Part shown: in pieces, positions 1 to 11,295 of the stretch
How the letters are laid out: every line of letters begins with the position of its first letter
How positions within the stretch are numbered: position 1 is the first letter of the stretch
From: Microbotryum silenes-acaulis
Taxonomy: Eukaryota > Basidiomycota > Microbotryomycetes > Microbotryales > Microbotryaceae
Reading direction: 5' to 3'
DNA length: 64,000 nucleotides
Assembly: GCA_003665825.1 (NCBI GenBank)
Contig: QPFY01000005.1
Coordinates: 744,001-808,000 of the forward strand
Made by a program: the position numbers and the translations under genes
Notes under the pieces: model-generated
Databases searched by the model: none
What the model was told of the DNA's origin: nothing
The model's input: the letters and a program-made list of their open reading frames with translations, nothing else

Positions 1-456
1 TGCTGCCTCCCTCACTCGCGGACATACGTCCGTCTTGAAGCTTGAAGCTTGAAGGACCGGATCATTAAGGCTGCCTCTACGTAGCGTCCCGCGTCATCAG
101 CCTGCCGAGTCGCGTGGGGCGCACGTCTCACGTCTCACCTTCCACTCTCCCGCTGACTCCGTCTTGCCCAGGACGAGTGAACGGTACCTTCGGGAATAAC
201 AGTTCGGTCTGAAGCCAGGACTTGGCCGTCATGTAAGCATGACTACCCTCGAGACAATGGCTAGTCTTGCGGTCGCAGCCCCCCACGCTGGCTCGGAGGC
301 TGATCCCACGATGATCCCGCCCCTGACTCGCACCGCCAATGACTTCGTCTCTCTATTACAGGGGCCGTCCAATACCTATTGATGGTGAGCTTCACTCTCG
401 AGAAGAAAAATCTCGCCTGCGCCTCGGTGGATGCTAACCATCCCTGGCCTCTCCAG

Positions 457-2528
457 TGGCAGCCGTCGATCTCCGACAGCCGCCGTCAGCCAACTCCGAA
501 GCGAGCCTGCTGCAGCCGGAGCCACAACTGCGATCTCCGGCCTCGCCGAGGCCCGCACCTCGTTCTCGACCAGCCATGCCCACCGTATCTGCATTTGCAT
601 CCGCACTGTTCGACGAGAATCGAAACGCCAACCTCGCCGAGAGTGTCAGTTTACCCCGTCTGCCCGAGACGAGCTCCACGAGTCCAACCACCGGGGCCGT
701 TTCACGCATCTCCGAGTCGTCCCATGCGTTCGCTCTCGAACCCATCTATACACCGGGCACGGAGCCGTCTTCATCTCGGTGGTCAGGCCCTCGTATGAGA
801 ACGCTCGAGACCCCTTCGCTACGGCCCCTTCACCTCGGTGCTCGACCTTTGCGTTCCCTGTCTTCGCAAATTGCGAGTTCAACGGACGCTGTTGGAACCA
901 TCGACCCCCGAGTTGCTCGGTCCTCCTCTATGCACCCAAGCAGCCGATCTTCCGACGGTCCCGCGATCTATCCGAGTATATCTGGAAATAATGTGTTCAC
1001 CAATGAGGAGCCCAATGCAATTCCGTCCTCCGTCACCCTGCTCCGACGAGCGCCTACGCCGGCATTACCGATGGCTACCACTTCGACGGGAGACGAGCTG
1101 CTCTTCAACCTCGGCAATACGGCCGCAACGTCGTCAACGCATTACGACTCGTCAGAGCTCTTGATGTCCACGGTCACGCCCTGGCGAGAATTCTCGGCGT
1201 TTCGTTCGTCCGTTCAGAGCGCGAGGGAGGCGGTCGAGCCTCTGACCACGATCGGTCGGCCTGCCAATACTTCCGACCCATTCAGTGCGAGGCTCGCAGG
1301 CCACAACGAAACGGGGACGTCGACAATGGATACCTCTCGCCTCAGTGACACGCAGAGGGTCCTCAGAGGTGCACAGCAAGCACTCAGAACAGCGGTAGCT
1401 TTTGCAGAGCGGTAGGTCTCCGAAACTCAAGGTGTTTGCGCACGGGCATCGCTGACTATCTCGAGCTATTGTTGCACACGAACTAGACTCGAGCAAGTGA
1501 CTCAAAGCATCTCGTCCGCCGATCAGCATGGGTATATCGGTGGACCCGAGTTACCGACAACACGGACCGACCGATGGACACCAGCACGACTTTCGGATGG
1601 TGCCCCGACCACGACCACCAGCCTGCGTTCTAGTAGCATCATGGCGCGACCGGCAATGTTGTCATTGCAAAGGTCCATCGTCCAGCTTCGAGCTGCATCG
1701 CTGCGGATCGACATTCTTTTGCAGGAATTCCCTGATTTCGTTCGTGCTGCTGCTCACGACGAAGCGTCGCCTTCACCATCAGACGCATTCAACGTCGGTG
1801 CCGAAGTCTCGCCGGAGGAGCATCGAGCTCGCTTCTACCACCATTACAATACGACTCCTTCTACCTCCTCGACTTCCGTATCCAGTCTTGCGCCCACCGG
1901 TGATACGAGGACATTGGCGAGCTCAAGTTCCGATAATATCGATAGCCGGTTAGAGCTCGCTCGCTCGAGGCTTCGACACGCGCAAATGACGCTCGATTCC
2001 ATGTCTCGCATCCGAGATCAACAAGATCGATACGTGCAACAGCAAATGCAGCCTGGATCATCGAGCGGAGATGTTCCGACTTTGATGCCCGCTTCAGCTT
2101 CTCAGGAATTCCCTTCGTGGGAAGAAGCGCGAAGGGCACGACCCGAATGGCAGTTCGTTCCCACAACGTCGACGCTCGCACAAGAGCAGAACCCACCCCA
2201 AACAGCCACGGAGATCGCGGCTATAACGCCTGGACCCACACCCGCACCGATGAACCCTTCCTTGCTCGCGAGGTGGAGAATGTCCTCGCAACGCTCACCC
2301 CTGACGAGAGGTACACAGGCGAGCAATACAGGAAGGGCAACGAGAAGAGCTTTCCCGATCAAGTTGGATCGGAATGGAGTGGAGATTCAAGATGAAAGTG
2401 GTGACGAACAATCCGATCAAGAGGATGACGTGGGACCGAGGCAGTTCATTGGGGGTTTGTTCGGGGGGAGGGAGGAGAGGCGGCCTCCTTTGAGGAGGAA
2501 GTGGAGTAGGGAGTTGTGTGGGAGGTGA
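457..2528 (+). CDS. Unrecognised Ser/Thr-rich protein, 5' end uncertain
   Basis: Two exons are clear: one ending at 1411 and one at 1487-2528, joined by a 75-nt intron (donor GTAGGT, acceptor CTAG) that keeps the frame and gives a continuous RLEQV helix across the junction. A splice acceptor (CTCCAG) ends at 456, so coding probably continues into an upstream exon that I could not define; the first in-frame ATG inside the exon is at 576, giving 625 aa. The product is Ser/Thr/Pro-rich and mostly low complexity. It has two short helical, Gln/Arg-rich stretches near the middle and an acidic patch (ESGDEQSDQEDD) just before a Gly/Arg-rich C-terminus. I do not recognise a family, and no transmembrane segment or catalytic motif is visible. 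Confidence 0.55.
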
Positions 2529-2829
2529 AAAGGGCGGGGGAGTGGAAGTTGAGATGGCGTCCGTTCCCCTTTGCATACTCTCGTTTTGTGTCCACTTGTT
2601 GCATTTGTTATATCATCGTCTCTCGTTTTGCAAGCACGGTTTTGGCGCGAGGATTTCACGCGTCCTGAGTGGCGAACTATGCGACGACCACTAGCAGGGC
2701 CCCTGCATGGTTGGCATGGGATGATTTGTTTAATACTTCATTTTAATACCACGACAACAACACCACTTTTGCAAAATGCGATGGGGTTGATACAGGGAAC
2801 GAGACGATGAGGAGCGCCACACGCGTTCT

Positions 2830-3408
2830 TCAAAAGTCGGTCGCACGGCCTCCATACGACCAATCGCCTGAGGTACGAAGAGAGGTGAACGTATTAATGG
2901 TGGAATGTAGGCACACTCGGGCACATTGCATCTACTGACTATGCACCAAAGGCTCTCGCTTAGGCCCCCCAACCTCGCCCGTCTCGGGGTTGGTATCGCC
3001 TTGGAACGTCGGTTCCGGTGTCTTCCGATAATCAGGATGCATCGTCAAGTCCTCCTCTGTGCCCGTGACCGTTTGCGCGAGTTCAGCTTGAGCTTCGAGG
3101 TCCTGTTGGGCTTGTTGAGATGCGGGAGCGTTGACTCGACGTTGTAGGTCCTCAAATTCCTTTTGGTCCGCTCTTGGAAGAAGGGGTGGGGACGGCCTTG
3201 AGAAGGAGTTGGGTGGGGTGTGAGATGTGCTGAAGTGGCGTGGCTCGAAGGTGACACTCTGTATCGAGGTCCATCGAAATGGGAGCGAGGACGATGACAA
3301 TGAGGACGAAGCTAAGCCTCGGGCGAGAGAGAAGGCTGAGGATCGCAATGTCATGGTCATGTCGAAGTCGGGATGGAGGCCTCGGAAGGTCAGACGAGGG
3401 TGGTGCAA
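2830..3408 (-). CDS. SDHAF4: Succinate dehydrogenase assembly factor 4 (SDHAF4/Sdh8)
   Basis: Mitochondrial chaperone that binds flavinylated Sdh1 and helps assemble complex II. There are two exons, 3408-2940 and 2867-2830, separated by a 72-nt intron (donor GTCAGT). Splicing creates the family's C-terminal signature: NPETGEVGGPK, then EPLVHS, then GDWSYGGRATDF and a stop. Unspliced, the frame stops before the diagnostic GDW...GR.TDF motif, so the intron is certain. The N-terminus is rich in Arg, Ser, Leu and Phe and ends RHFSTSH, a typical mitochondrial presequence. ATG 3360 (MTMTLRSSAF) is as likely a start as 3408. The family assignment rests on the DUF1674 C-terminal motif. Nothing is abnormal apart from the long spacer between presequence and motif. 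Confidence 0.88.
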
Positions 3409-4541
3409 GTGAGTTGTGGAGCGCGAAAAGTCGGGTTTACCGAGTCTTACCGAGCCGAGGAAGATTTGACACTGCTCGCCGAGTCTCTAATCTCTAGTGC
3501 AGATGACGAAGTGTCGATGGAAGATCCGTCGATGGTCGCACGCTCGCTACGGCGAGCCGCGCCAAACTCGCTCTAACAGGCTCTAACTAGCTCTAATTCG
3601 CTTTCAGGATTTAAGTCATAAATTCCAGCTAGTCTTATTCAAAGACAATGAGTAATGTCCCCTTTGGGCAAGTCTCCTAATCATAGTAGTAAGTCTCCTC
3701 AACATCGCCTGAGTGGTCGCTGAGCATGGCGAGTGATATTCGAGTCATCGACTCAAAGGACCATCGATCAAAGCGATCACCGAGCTCGACAACTACCCCA
3801 TTACATCTCCGATCTTCTGAACCCATTTGATGGGGTACACGCCCTCTCCTTGCTTCAAGTAAGCACCGGCGTACTGACACGCCGACCCTAATTCACTCGG
3901 CCCCACCCCCACTCGGTCTACTGGCGCGCCTGTTTCTCTGTTTCTTTTGTCCATGGTTCTCTATTTGTCGTATAATTTATGAAGCTGTTTGGGAGCTTTC
4001 CCCGTACGGGTTGTAAGATTTAGTACCTTGCCCTGTGCGCGCTGAGCGCTGAGTACAAAGTCACGCCTAGGCATCGATCGAGCGACGGGGAAGCCGGCGG
4101 GAAGTGGCCAAGGTAAAAGTCCGTCGATCTCCGAGTCCGGCCGTTCTGCATCTTCAAGTCGACATCTGCCCCCCTCAGCATACACTCTACGACAGGTGTT
4201 GTTGCATAGACTTACGGCACCTATTGAGAAACACAGACTTTCTAAGATTCTTGATTATCCTATCCAGGCTTTCCCGAAAAGCAAAGGCAGCCGCCGAGGG
4301 GATCACAGGCCAAATTGGACAATCCGTGAAGCTACGGGTAATTCGCTCCAGCGGCGCTCTGATCTCGAAGGGACACGCGTGGTGCTTGATTCCGAGTCAT
4401 CGAGAGGCATCGACCGGGCTGGAGCACGGGGATCGGGTCTTTATAGTTGTTTGCCAACGTCCGTACTACTCCGTGTATATTCGGAAACTTGGGCGAGCCA
4501 CGCGACCTTTATCCCTCAATGCCTGTCGGTGGCGCGCGATT
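3409..4541. other. Intergenic, no gene seen
   Basis: Between the SDHAF4 start and the MITE. Only short overlapping open frames with no family resemblance, no tRNA-like arms and no exon chain. It presumably holds the SDHAF4 promoter near 3409-3600. The repeated phrase GCTCTAAC/GCTCTAATTCG near 3570-3600 is the only local pattern noticed. Confidence 0.4.
4533..4541. repeat. Target-site duplication, left, MITE copy A
   Basis: CGCGCGATT directly abuts the left terminal repeat and recurs directly after the right terminal repeat at 4692-4700. Confidence 0.85.
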
Positions 4542-4691
4542 CCCTACGGGAAATCCGCGCAACCGCAGTTAACCGGCGTCGACTTGGGCGCGACAATTGA
4601 GCAACCGCGGGCACGCAGGTCCGACTTTGGCTTGATCGTCAAGCCAAAGTTGACCGCGGTGTAACTGCGGTTGCGCGGATTTCCCGTAGGG
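4542..4691. mobile_element. MITE-like element, copy A (150 bp)
   Basis: A 150-bp element with perfect 30-bp terminal inverted repeats (4542-4571 and 4662-4691) beginning CCCTACGGGAAATCC. It is flanked by a 9-bp direct repeat CGCGCGATT (4533-4541 and 4692-4700), read as a target-site duplication. An inner hairpin has 12-bp arms at 4624-4635 and 4639-4650 around a TCG loop. A second copy at 61664-61813 is the same length and differs at two positions (4577 and 4649). It has no coding capacity; open frames across it are accidental. TIR plus TSD mark a non-autonomous DNA transposon; a 9-bp TSD would suit a Mutator-type helper, but copy B shows only 7 bp, so the superfamily is open. Confidence 0.88.
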
Positions 4692-4700
4692 CGCGCGATT
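4692..4700. repeat. Target-site duplication, right, MITE copy A
   Basis: Second copy of CGCGCGATT, immediately after the GTAGGG end of the element. A G precedes both copies, so the duplication could be read as 10 bp. Confidence 0.85.
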
Positions 4701-5070
4701 AGCTGAGCCTGCGCTCGACCCATCTAGTACCACCTCAAAATGTGCACTACGACGGGTATCTTGGGGCTGAGTAAAGGTAACAATACAAATTATTTTACTC
4801 AAAATATCCGAAGCTCTCTGGAGCTGAAGGTTTCCTGTCGAAAATTGGGGAGGTCCCAACCCTAAAATCCATCAGTTCGTAGGGCCTAGATCGACTGGGA
4901 GCGAGATCGTTGGAAGCCTCGTCCTGACATCGACCCGAGGCCATTGCGAGCGGAACGGGGACCGCTAGCCTCCCACTACTGGGGCAGTCACTTCGTCGTC
5001 CTTCACGGGGCGATACATTGCACATACTCTGGACCAGGTTTGCGTGCATCGACTCGGTGGAGGGCCCGCA
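4701..5070 (+). promoter_or_regulatory. Upstream region of frq
   Basis: The 370 bp between the MITE and the frq start codon. It contains two GATCG motifs 16 bp apart (4889 and 4905), resembling the paired GATC cores of White Collar light-response elements. GATC is short and the match is only suggestive. No TATA box is obvious. Confidence 0.3.
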
Positions 5071-8000
5071 ATGAGTGAGACGAACGGTGGCGGCCGAGTC
5101 GTCGTCGGGGGTGGCCAAGCGCTCAACGGTGGAGGCAAGCAACAAGCCGTAGACGTCTACGATGACTCCGCTATACCATTAGATGTGAGTTCAGCAAGAA
5201 GATGAATCAGGGCGTGTGCATTCCATGTAGCCGATGCTGACGGGCGGTCTGTCCACCGCATTCTCACTCGCCTCCGTCGTCCACCTGTGCCAGCAGACGA
5301 GCCCGGGATCGCCGGCCTCAGCATCTTCGGCCTCTCGCGAATCGCTGGTATCCATCACGAAATCACACCTCCTACGTGTAGGCGCGCTTGGGATTCCTCT
5401 TTCGGATGACGAGGACTTTGCCGATGATGATGCCGAGCTCCACTCACGCCCCTCAACTCGTTCCGACCTCGGGTCCGTACTCGTCAATCCGGCCTCGCCT
5501 GGGCCGCCACCTCGAGTGACTCCCGATCATGGCCACGACGGTACTATGAGACTTCAAGAAGTAAACCATTTGGCGTCCGGCTCGGCGTATAGCGGCAAGG
5601 AAGCCATGAGCGCGATAGGAAAGGAGCAGGAACGATTATCCCATGCCGGAGCCAATTCGGCACTGTCCGAAGAAAGCTTCCGGGGCATTGTACGTGTACG
5701 GACTACTGATAGTGTCGACCAGTGTCCGAGCTCCACCGCTCACACTATCCTCCTTCGTGTACAGGTCGATGACTTGACCATCGAGAGTGCGTCCGAGTGA
5801 AAATTTGGGAGTTGACCTCCATTGCGACTGACTTCAATTGCGGTCTGGCTGCACAGATCGGAAACTGAAGGGTCGATTGCGACGATTCGAGGCATCGAGC
5901 GTACCTGCAAGTATGGAACAGGACCGCTTATTCGAAGTTCGGTTCTTTGACGGTTTTCCTGCGTAAGTAGTGTCACGCAGACTGCTTTCACAACGAGGAA
6001 TCCGAAAAACGTGGCTGACAGGACCTCTAATCCATTCTATCGTCTACAAAGTTCGAGACGGCAAGAAATCGAGTCATTCCTCACACACTATGTGCAGCAA
6101 ATTCAATCCGAAGATGGCGAAGGGTTCCAGGGCCCACCGCCAATGACGAGCGGCGCGAAACCTTCTCGCGCTCCTCGAGCCGATCAAGAATCCGCAACAT
6201 TGGGAACCGACACGACTTCTTCGATCGGTGTGACGCTTCGGTCCCTGCGTTCGTCCGAAAAAGAAGAGCTGAGCAAGCGATTGAACGCGGGCGGGCCCGA
6301 GGAGGGCAGTGGTAGCGGGAGTGCCAGCGGGAGCGCTGACCGTCTTTCCAAGGAGAGCGGTCCACCGCCCTTGTCGACTGAGAACGTCGAACGCGTCAAG
6401 TCGGAATCTGTCATCGCTGGTCCTCCGTCCCTCCCCGCTAAGGTCCGCGAAGGCTCGCACGAACGCGCCATGGTCGAACCGCCGCAAGGGGAACCATCCG
6501 CCGAAGCTCAGGACGTCGTCCACCCGTACGACGGCGAGCAGAGTTGGCTCGCAGCGCCTTCGTTCTCTGGTATCGAGCCTCAATCTGCGAGCGGAACCGG
6601 AACGGGGATGCGTATTTCGAACCCCCAGCGACGCGAAGCACGCAACAGACCAGTCGCGAAAATCGCTTTCCCGTCCATCTCACGGCGACAGTCGCATTCG
6701 GCGATCGCTGCCGCCAACGCTGCAGAGGAAGTCAAGGGCGAGAGCTCGGCGGAAGAGTCGGAGGAATCTCCGCCACCGCACAACGTCGGTGCTGCAGGCT
6801 CAGATGATTCCGGCTCGGACGAGATGACGACATCACTCACGACTGCCGAGCCTTTGGCCAAGATTGTGGTCGAACTCGTAGAGCGGCTGTTTGCTGGCGC
6901 TTGGTTGAGCTCGCCGGTGGATGACCCGTTGCTCAACCCGCTCCTATCCGAGCCGTCGCCGCTTCCGCCGACTTCGTCGAGCAACACACGGTATCTTCGA
7001 ACGATGCTCGACTCGGACGAGACCAAGCGAGGTGGCGGTTGGGTCTATCTGAACCTGATCCTCACCATGGCGGGAGTCCACCGACTCAACCTGAGTATCG
7101 ATTTCCTTCGCTGGTCGCTCAAGCGCCGCAGTCACCGCATTGAGGTGAGCAAGGATGGGAGCAAGGTGCGGTGGCGCGGAGAGGCACGCAAGCGCAACGA
7201 GGTCGAATCGGCCATTGCCAGGGCGGAGGGCGTTGACGCCAACGATGCGACGATGGACGATGGCGCAGTCGAAGCCGTCGAGCAACGCCGCCAGACCAAC
7301 AACCTCGCCGTGTCGACAAGCCTGCGCGCCCCGGCACCCGACTCTAATATCTACCTGCCGCGGGAAGCCGACACTGCCTCGTCCGACAGTCGCCTGCGGC
7401 GCGTTGCTGCCACCGAGGACGACATGCAGAGCGGCTCGGTGCCCACTACCCTGTCCTCGATCAAAAATTCGAATACCAACTCGAAGAACTCAAACTCGAC
7501 CGGTGCAACCTCAATTCCAACCGGTGGTTCGGGCTCGGGCCGGTCCAAGAACGACAGTAACAGTTTGCGCGACGAGTCGGGTCGATCGACGCGGTCGGGT
7601 GTCAGCCGGGCGAGCATCAGCGGCACGGCGACGAACAGTCTTACCAACAGCCAGCCCTCGGATGCGCTGCGTAAAGCCTTGCAAAAGGAGCTGTTGGATG
7701 CGAGGGGCGTGCCGGACTATACGCTGCACGACGGAACCCTCTTTGTGGCCCCTTTGGGTGGCGACGACGACTCCACGGGCACGGATACAGAGGACATTAC
7801 GCGTCGCAACCCATCTGTGGCACCTTATAGGCCGATGTTTGCCAAACGTCAGTTCGAGGATGATGAAAGCGATTACTTTGCCCCATCCGTTGACGAGCCG
7901 TCGAGCGGCCACGGCGAAGATTCGATGCTGCACTCGACAGAGGGCGGCGCACATTCCACGGAGGCAAGAGGCAGAGCACCTGCTCGCAAGCGCAGAAGGC

Positions 8001-8674
8001 GGCATGGTGCACCCGACGGTGGCCTCGTCTTTTTCCGGTCCGACGTCTTCTGTTCGGACTTTGCAGGCAACGCCCATGTCCGGGATCGGCTCGAGAGATC
8101 CCCTTCTGCCGACTCGGACGCTGTCGACCGCGCGCGCATCTCTCGTAGCGATGGCGAAGACGACGGTGGCGTCAACTCTCCGAACGCATCTATCTTCGTT
8201 TCCACGCCATCCTCACCTACGCACGAGTCCGAAGCTTCGGGGCAAGTCGTCGAATTGAGCGACACGACGTCGAAAGCGTTGGTGTGGCCGTCTTGGGAAA
8301 CTGAAACGTTCTCGCAGATGGACGTGGAGAGCGAGACGTCGGGACTGCCCTCTCTATCGCTATCGGGAATGACCAACGTCGTGCCTATGGACCACTTTAC
8401 TATCCGCATCAAGTCGGAGTTGGTCTGCGATCCATTGGTCACTCCTCGGCCGCAACTGCGTCACGCACGCGCGGTCATCACTTCCCTTGCCTCGTTCTTG
8501 CCGTCGAGGCCAACAAGTAGTGCTCCACCGAAACCTTTGCATTCGACTAGGGTATTGGAGGAACGCATTGTGACGCACTTGCCGTCGTCACAGGTGCGGT
8601 TCCCGCGGTTAAGGATGCGTCGCCAAGGTAGTGACTCGGACGACGACTCGTCGGACGAAGAGGTGTCAATCTGA
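5071..8674 (+). CDS. frq: FREQUENCY circadian clock protein (FRQ)
   Basis: Negative element of the fungal circadian feedback loop: FRQ dimerises, binds FRH and CK1, and inhibits the White Collar complex. Five exons: 5071-5184, 5231-5689, 5765-5786, 5857-5962 and 6022-8674, 1117 aa (Neurospora FRQ is about 990). Spliced exons 2-4 give the FRQ N-terminal signature: VDDLTIENRKLKGRLRR (residues 192-208, coiled-coil dimerisation helix) then DRLFEVRFFDG (221-231). A central block at 571-620 has GGGWVYLNLILTM and ends DGSKVRWRG, matching the conserved FRQ core. A basic stretch ARKRRRR near 888 is a candidate NLS, and VFFRSDVFCSDFAGN near 903 matches the conserved C-terminal FRQ block. Ser-rich, PEST-like linkers fill the rest. 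Intron 5690-5764 is 75 nt, in frame and stop-free, so a longer isoform is possible. The first ATG is supported by a good phase-0 donor GTGAGT. Confidence 0.9.
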
Positions 8675-9903
8675 TTATTATTATTTCATAAATGGATACA
8701 AGCGCTCAGAAAATCTGAGCGACTAAATAAGGATGATACTGATTGACCTGCTCGGGCTGCTCCAATTTATCTTGGCCCTTCTGGCGCCGAGCTTTGGTCG
8801 AACCGCCTGCGGATTATCTGCTGTCGCTTGGGATCCCGTTCCACGGATGGGCACCCGAAACACGTCGTGATGGCGGTAGTGAGGCCGTGGCTTCCCGCTT
8901 TGATCCGGACAACGAACCGATCTCACTCGATTGATGTCTCGTATGATTGTGCCACGCGTTTGTAACCCCGTGTATCCGGTTTTCCTTCCCTCTTTCATAT
9001 CTGTGCCGGTATCTACGTATATGCTATCAGTTGGGGGTCCTTCGAGATGTGTTTTTGTCCGTATTTGAGATGTGTTTCGCATTCTTTTCGCTCGCGCATG
9101 TACATACATTTTCTCCGGCTGACTTGGTCGGCGAAGTTTCCTTCGGATTAGTACTTGAACAAAAGTCTTTTGAATTACCTGGTTGTGTACTTGTTTGCCT
9201 GTTTTGCAAGCGAACTGAGTGAGCGGATGTTCCCAGGCAGAGAAGCTGTCTTGCGTAAAGTCAAGCGACCCGCTCGTGCTGGGCTGGCGGCTGCTGGCGC
9301 AGGCTGACGCGCTGACGGTCGGGACGTCTCTGTCGCGCCGAGTGAACGGTGCTGCCCTCGTCATCCTCCCGCTCTCAACAGTTTCATCCCATCGCCAACA
9401 CGTAGCCGACTACCCGCTCGCACCAGGTGAGCCAGACCCTGTGATCTCTACTTCAACCATGCGGATCGACCCGATGGCTCGTACGAGCGTCTGGCGCTGC
9501 ATGGCTCACCGGACACTGACTTGGCGAGACAAAGGATCAGCGGCAGCGGCGTCACCTGCTGTACAGGACTCTGAGCGCTGATCACCTGCGTTGGACCTTT
9601 ACAGCTCCAAGGCCGGAACAAGCACCCTCTCCGTAGTCTCCGTGAAGATCTCAATCCATTGGAAATACACGTAGGTCCTTTTACGTAGCTCTGGCGTTCA
9701 GAGCATGCGTTGCAGTTGCTGCAAGTGAGGCTGACGTTGGGCGCCATCACCCCTCCCCCCCCCGCACTGCCTCCCCACCGCCTCTATCGGAATTCGGCCT
9801 CGCTCTACTCACCATCCCAAACACGACAACCGTGGGCGACGACCCGTACGATTTGTAGTCATAGACCCTCCGCATCGCACCGCCTAAGGAAGCTTAGCAC
9901 ATC
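8675..9903. other. Intergenic, no gene seen
   Basis: The 1.2 kb between the frq stop and the Hob3 start. Open frames on both strands are short, overlapping and without family resemblance. A run of ten C residues lies near 9757. Presumably frq 3' UTR and terminator followed by the Hob3 promoter. Confidence 0.4.
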
Positions 9904-11177
9904 ATGTCGTGGGCAGGATTGAAGAAGGCCACCGCTCGGGCCACGACCTCGGTCATGATGAAGACCGGCCAGGTCGAGAAGACGAACGACGCCGAGTTCC
10001 AGAGGGAGGATCAGATGTATCGCACGTGAGTCATCATCTTTGGTTGTGGAAGTACGCGGTCTGGGCTCATCGTTTTTGGAGAATGAGCGTCGGCATCCCG
10101 TGGGGGGCATTGCTGCGCCTGGCTGCAAGGCCGGCATACTAATCAGGCCCGCTGCATGCCACCCACAGACTGGAAAAGAACTCGAACGCCTTGCAAAAGG
10201 AAGCCAAGGCCTACCTCGACAGCGTACGACAGGTCTCAGCCTCGTCGACCCGAATCGCCGGCACGCTCGACCTCTTCTTCGGCTCGGATGCGGGAGAATC
10301 CGCCATGTCCGCCAACGCGTACAAGAGGGCCACGGAAGAAATGGAGGGAGCCGTCGCGAGGGAGATTGATGCACCGTACCGCGCGACCGTGATGGACCCG
10401 ATAGGCAAACTGTGCTCCCATTGGCCCGAGGTGAACAAGACGATCGAGAAGCGGAACAAGAAGGTCAGGCTCGAGTCTCGAGTCGAGGATGGTCCCCATT
10501 ACCAGTGGAGTGTAGCACTGACAGTGTTTGTTCGGCTCAATCGACTCGTCACAGTTGATTGACTATGACGCTGCGAGGTCGAAAGCCAAGAAACTCTCCG
10601 ACAAGCCATCGGATGATCCGACAAAGTTGCGAATCGTACGTTCGGGCGAGCCTAGGCATGCGCTCTGTACGCGTCGAGTGCACAGCCACTGACTCCTTGC
10701 TTTTCTCCACTCTCCGCAGGCCGAGCAGGAAGCCGAGACAGCAAAAGAGATTTTCGAGGTGCTTGACCAACAGGTCCGAAACGATCTGCCCCAGCTTCTT
10801 GACCTGCGTGTGCCTTATCTCGATCCGTCTTTCGAATGCATGGTGGGTTGAGCTGAGATGTAGCATGTTCATACGTCTTCGATTGCGCTAATGTATTCGA
10901 TCTCGACGACACAGGTTCGAGTGCAAGCTCACTTTGCATCGGACGGTTATGAGAAGCTCGGGGGCGTGCAGCGATATTTTGCCGACACCGTGCGAGACGA
11001 CTATGCCTCTGGTCAATTGGACGCACAGGTCAGCATTTCGCATATAATCTTACTCCTCAGACCCGCCGGAATGTGTGTGTGTGTGTTGACCCCGCTCTCG
11101 CGTCCATTTCAATCCAACAGGTCGAAGGGTGTTTGCAGGAAATGCGAGAGCTTTCGATCTGCGGTCTCAACGCCTAG
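9904..11177 (+). CDS. hob3: BAR-domain protein Rvs161/Hob3 (amphiphysin family)
   Basis: N-BAR membrane-curvature protein that acts with actin and Cdc42 at endocytic sites and the division site. Six exons: 9904-10025, 10169-10463, 10555-10635, 10720-10842, 10915-11028 and 11121-11177; 263 aa, the usual length for Rvs161/Hob3, which is BAR only with no SH3 domain. It starts with the conserved MSWAGLKKA amphipathic helix, followed by VMMKTGQVEKT. Later recognisable blocks are MDPIGKLCSHWPEVN, LIDYDAARSKAKK and QVEGCLQEMRELSICGLNA. Every junction keeps phase with GTNNGN donors and CAG acceptors. Five introns split a small gene, two of them longer than average (143 nt and 92 nt). Nothing is missing from the family pattern. 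Confidence 0.95.
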
Positions 11178-11295
11178 CTTTTCTAGTTTTGATTGTCATG
11201 CCATTGTGTATGGAATATTGTACAACCTTAGACCCTTGCTATATGATTCTCCAGAAGTTTCCGCCTCTTAGCCCGCATACACGCAGCCGCGCAAG

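Noticed and set aside
4104..4664. Open frames sharing a PYGKSAQPQL peptide with frames at 4569-4859 (-) and 61574-61786 (+)
   Set aside because: The shared peptide is simply the translated terminal repeat of the MITE; no codon-usage or family support.
8723..9364. 213-codon minus-strand frame between frq and Hob3
   Set aside because: No domain, odd composition, no splice partners; more likely random.
9752..9766. C-rich run as a telomere or origin-like element
   Set aside because: A simple homopolymer-like run without repeats or flanking structure.
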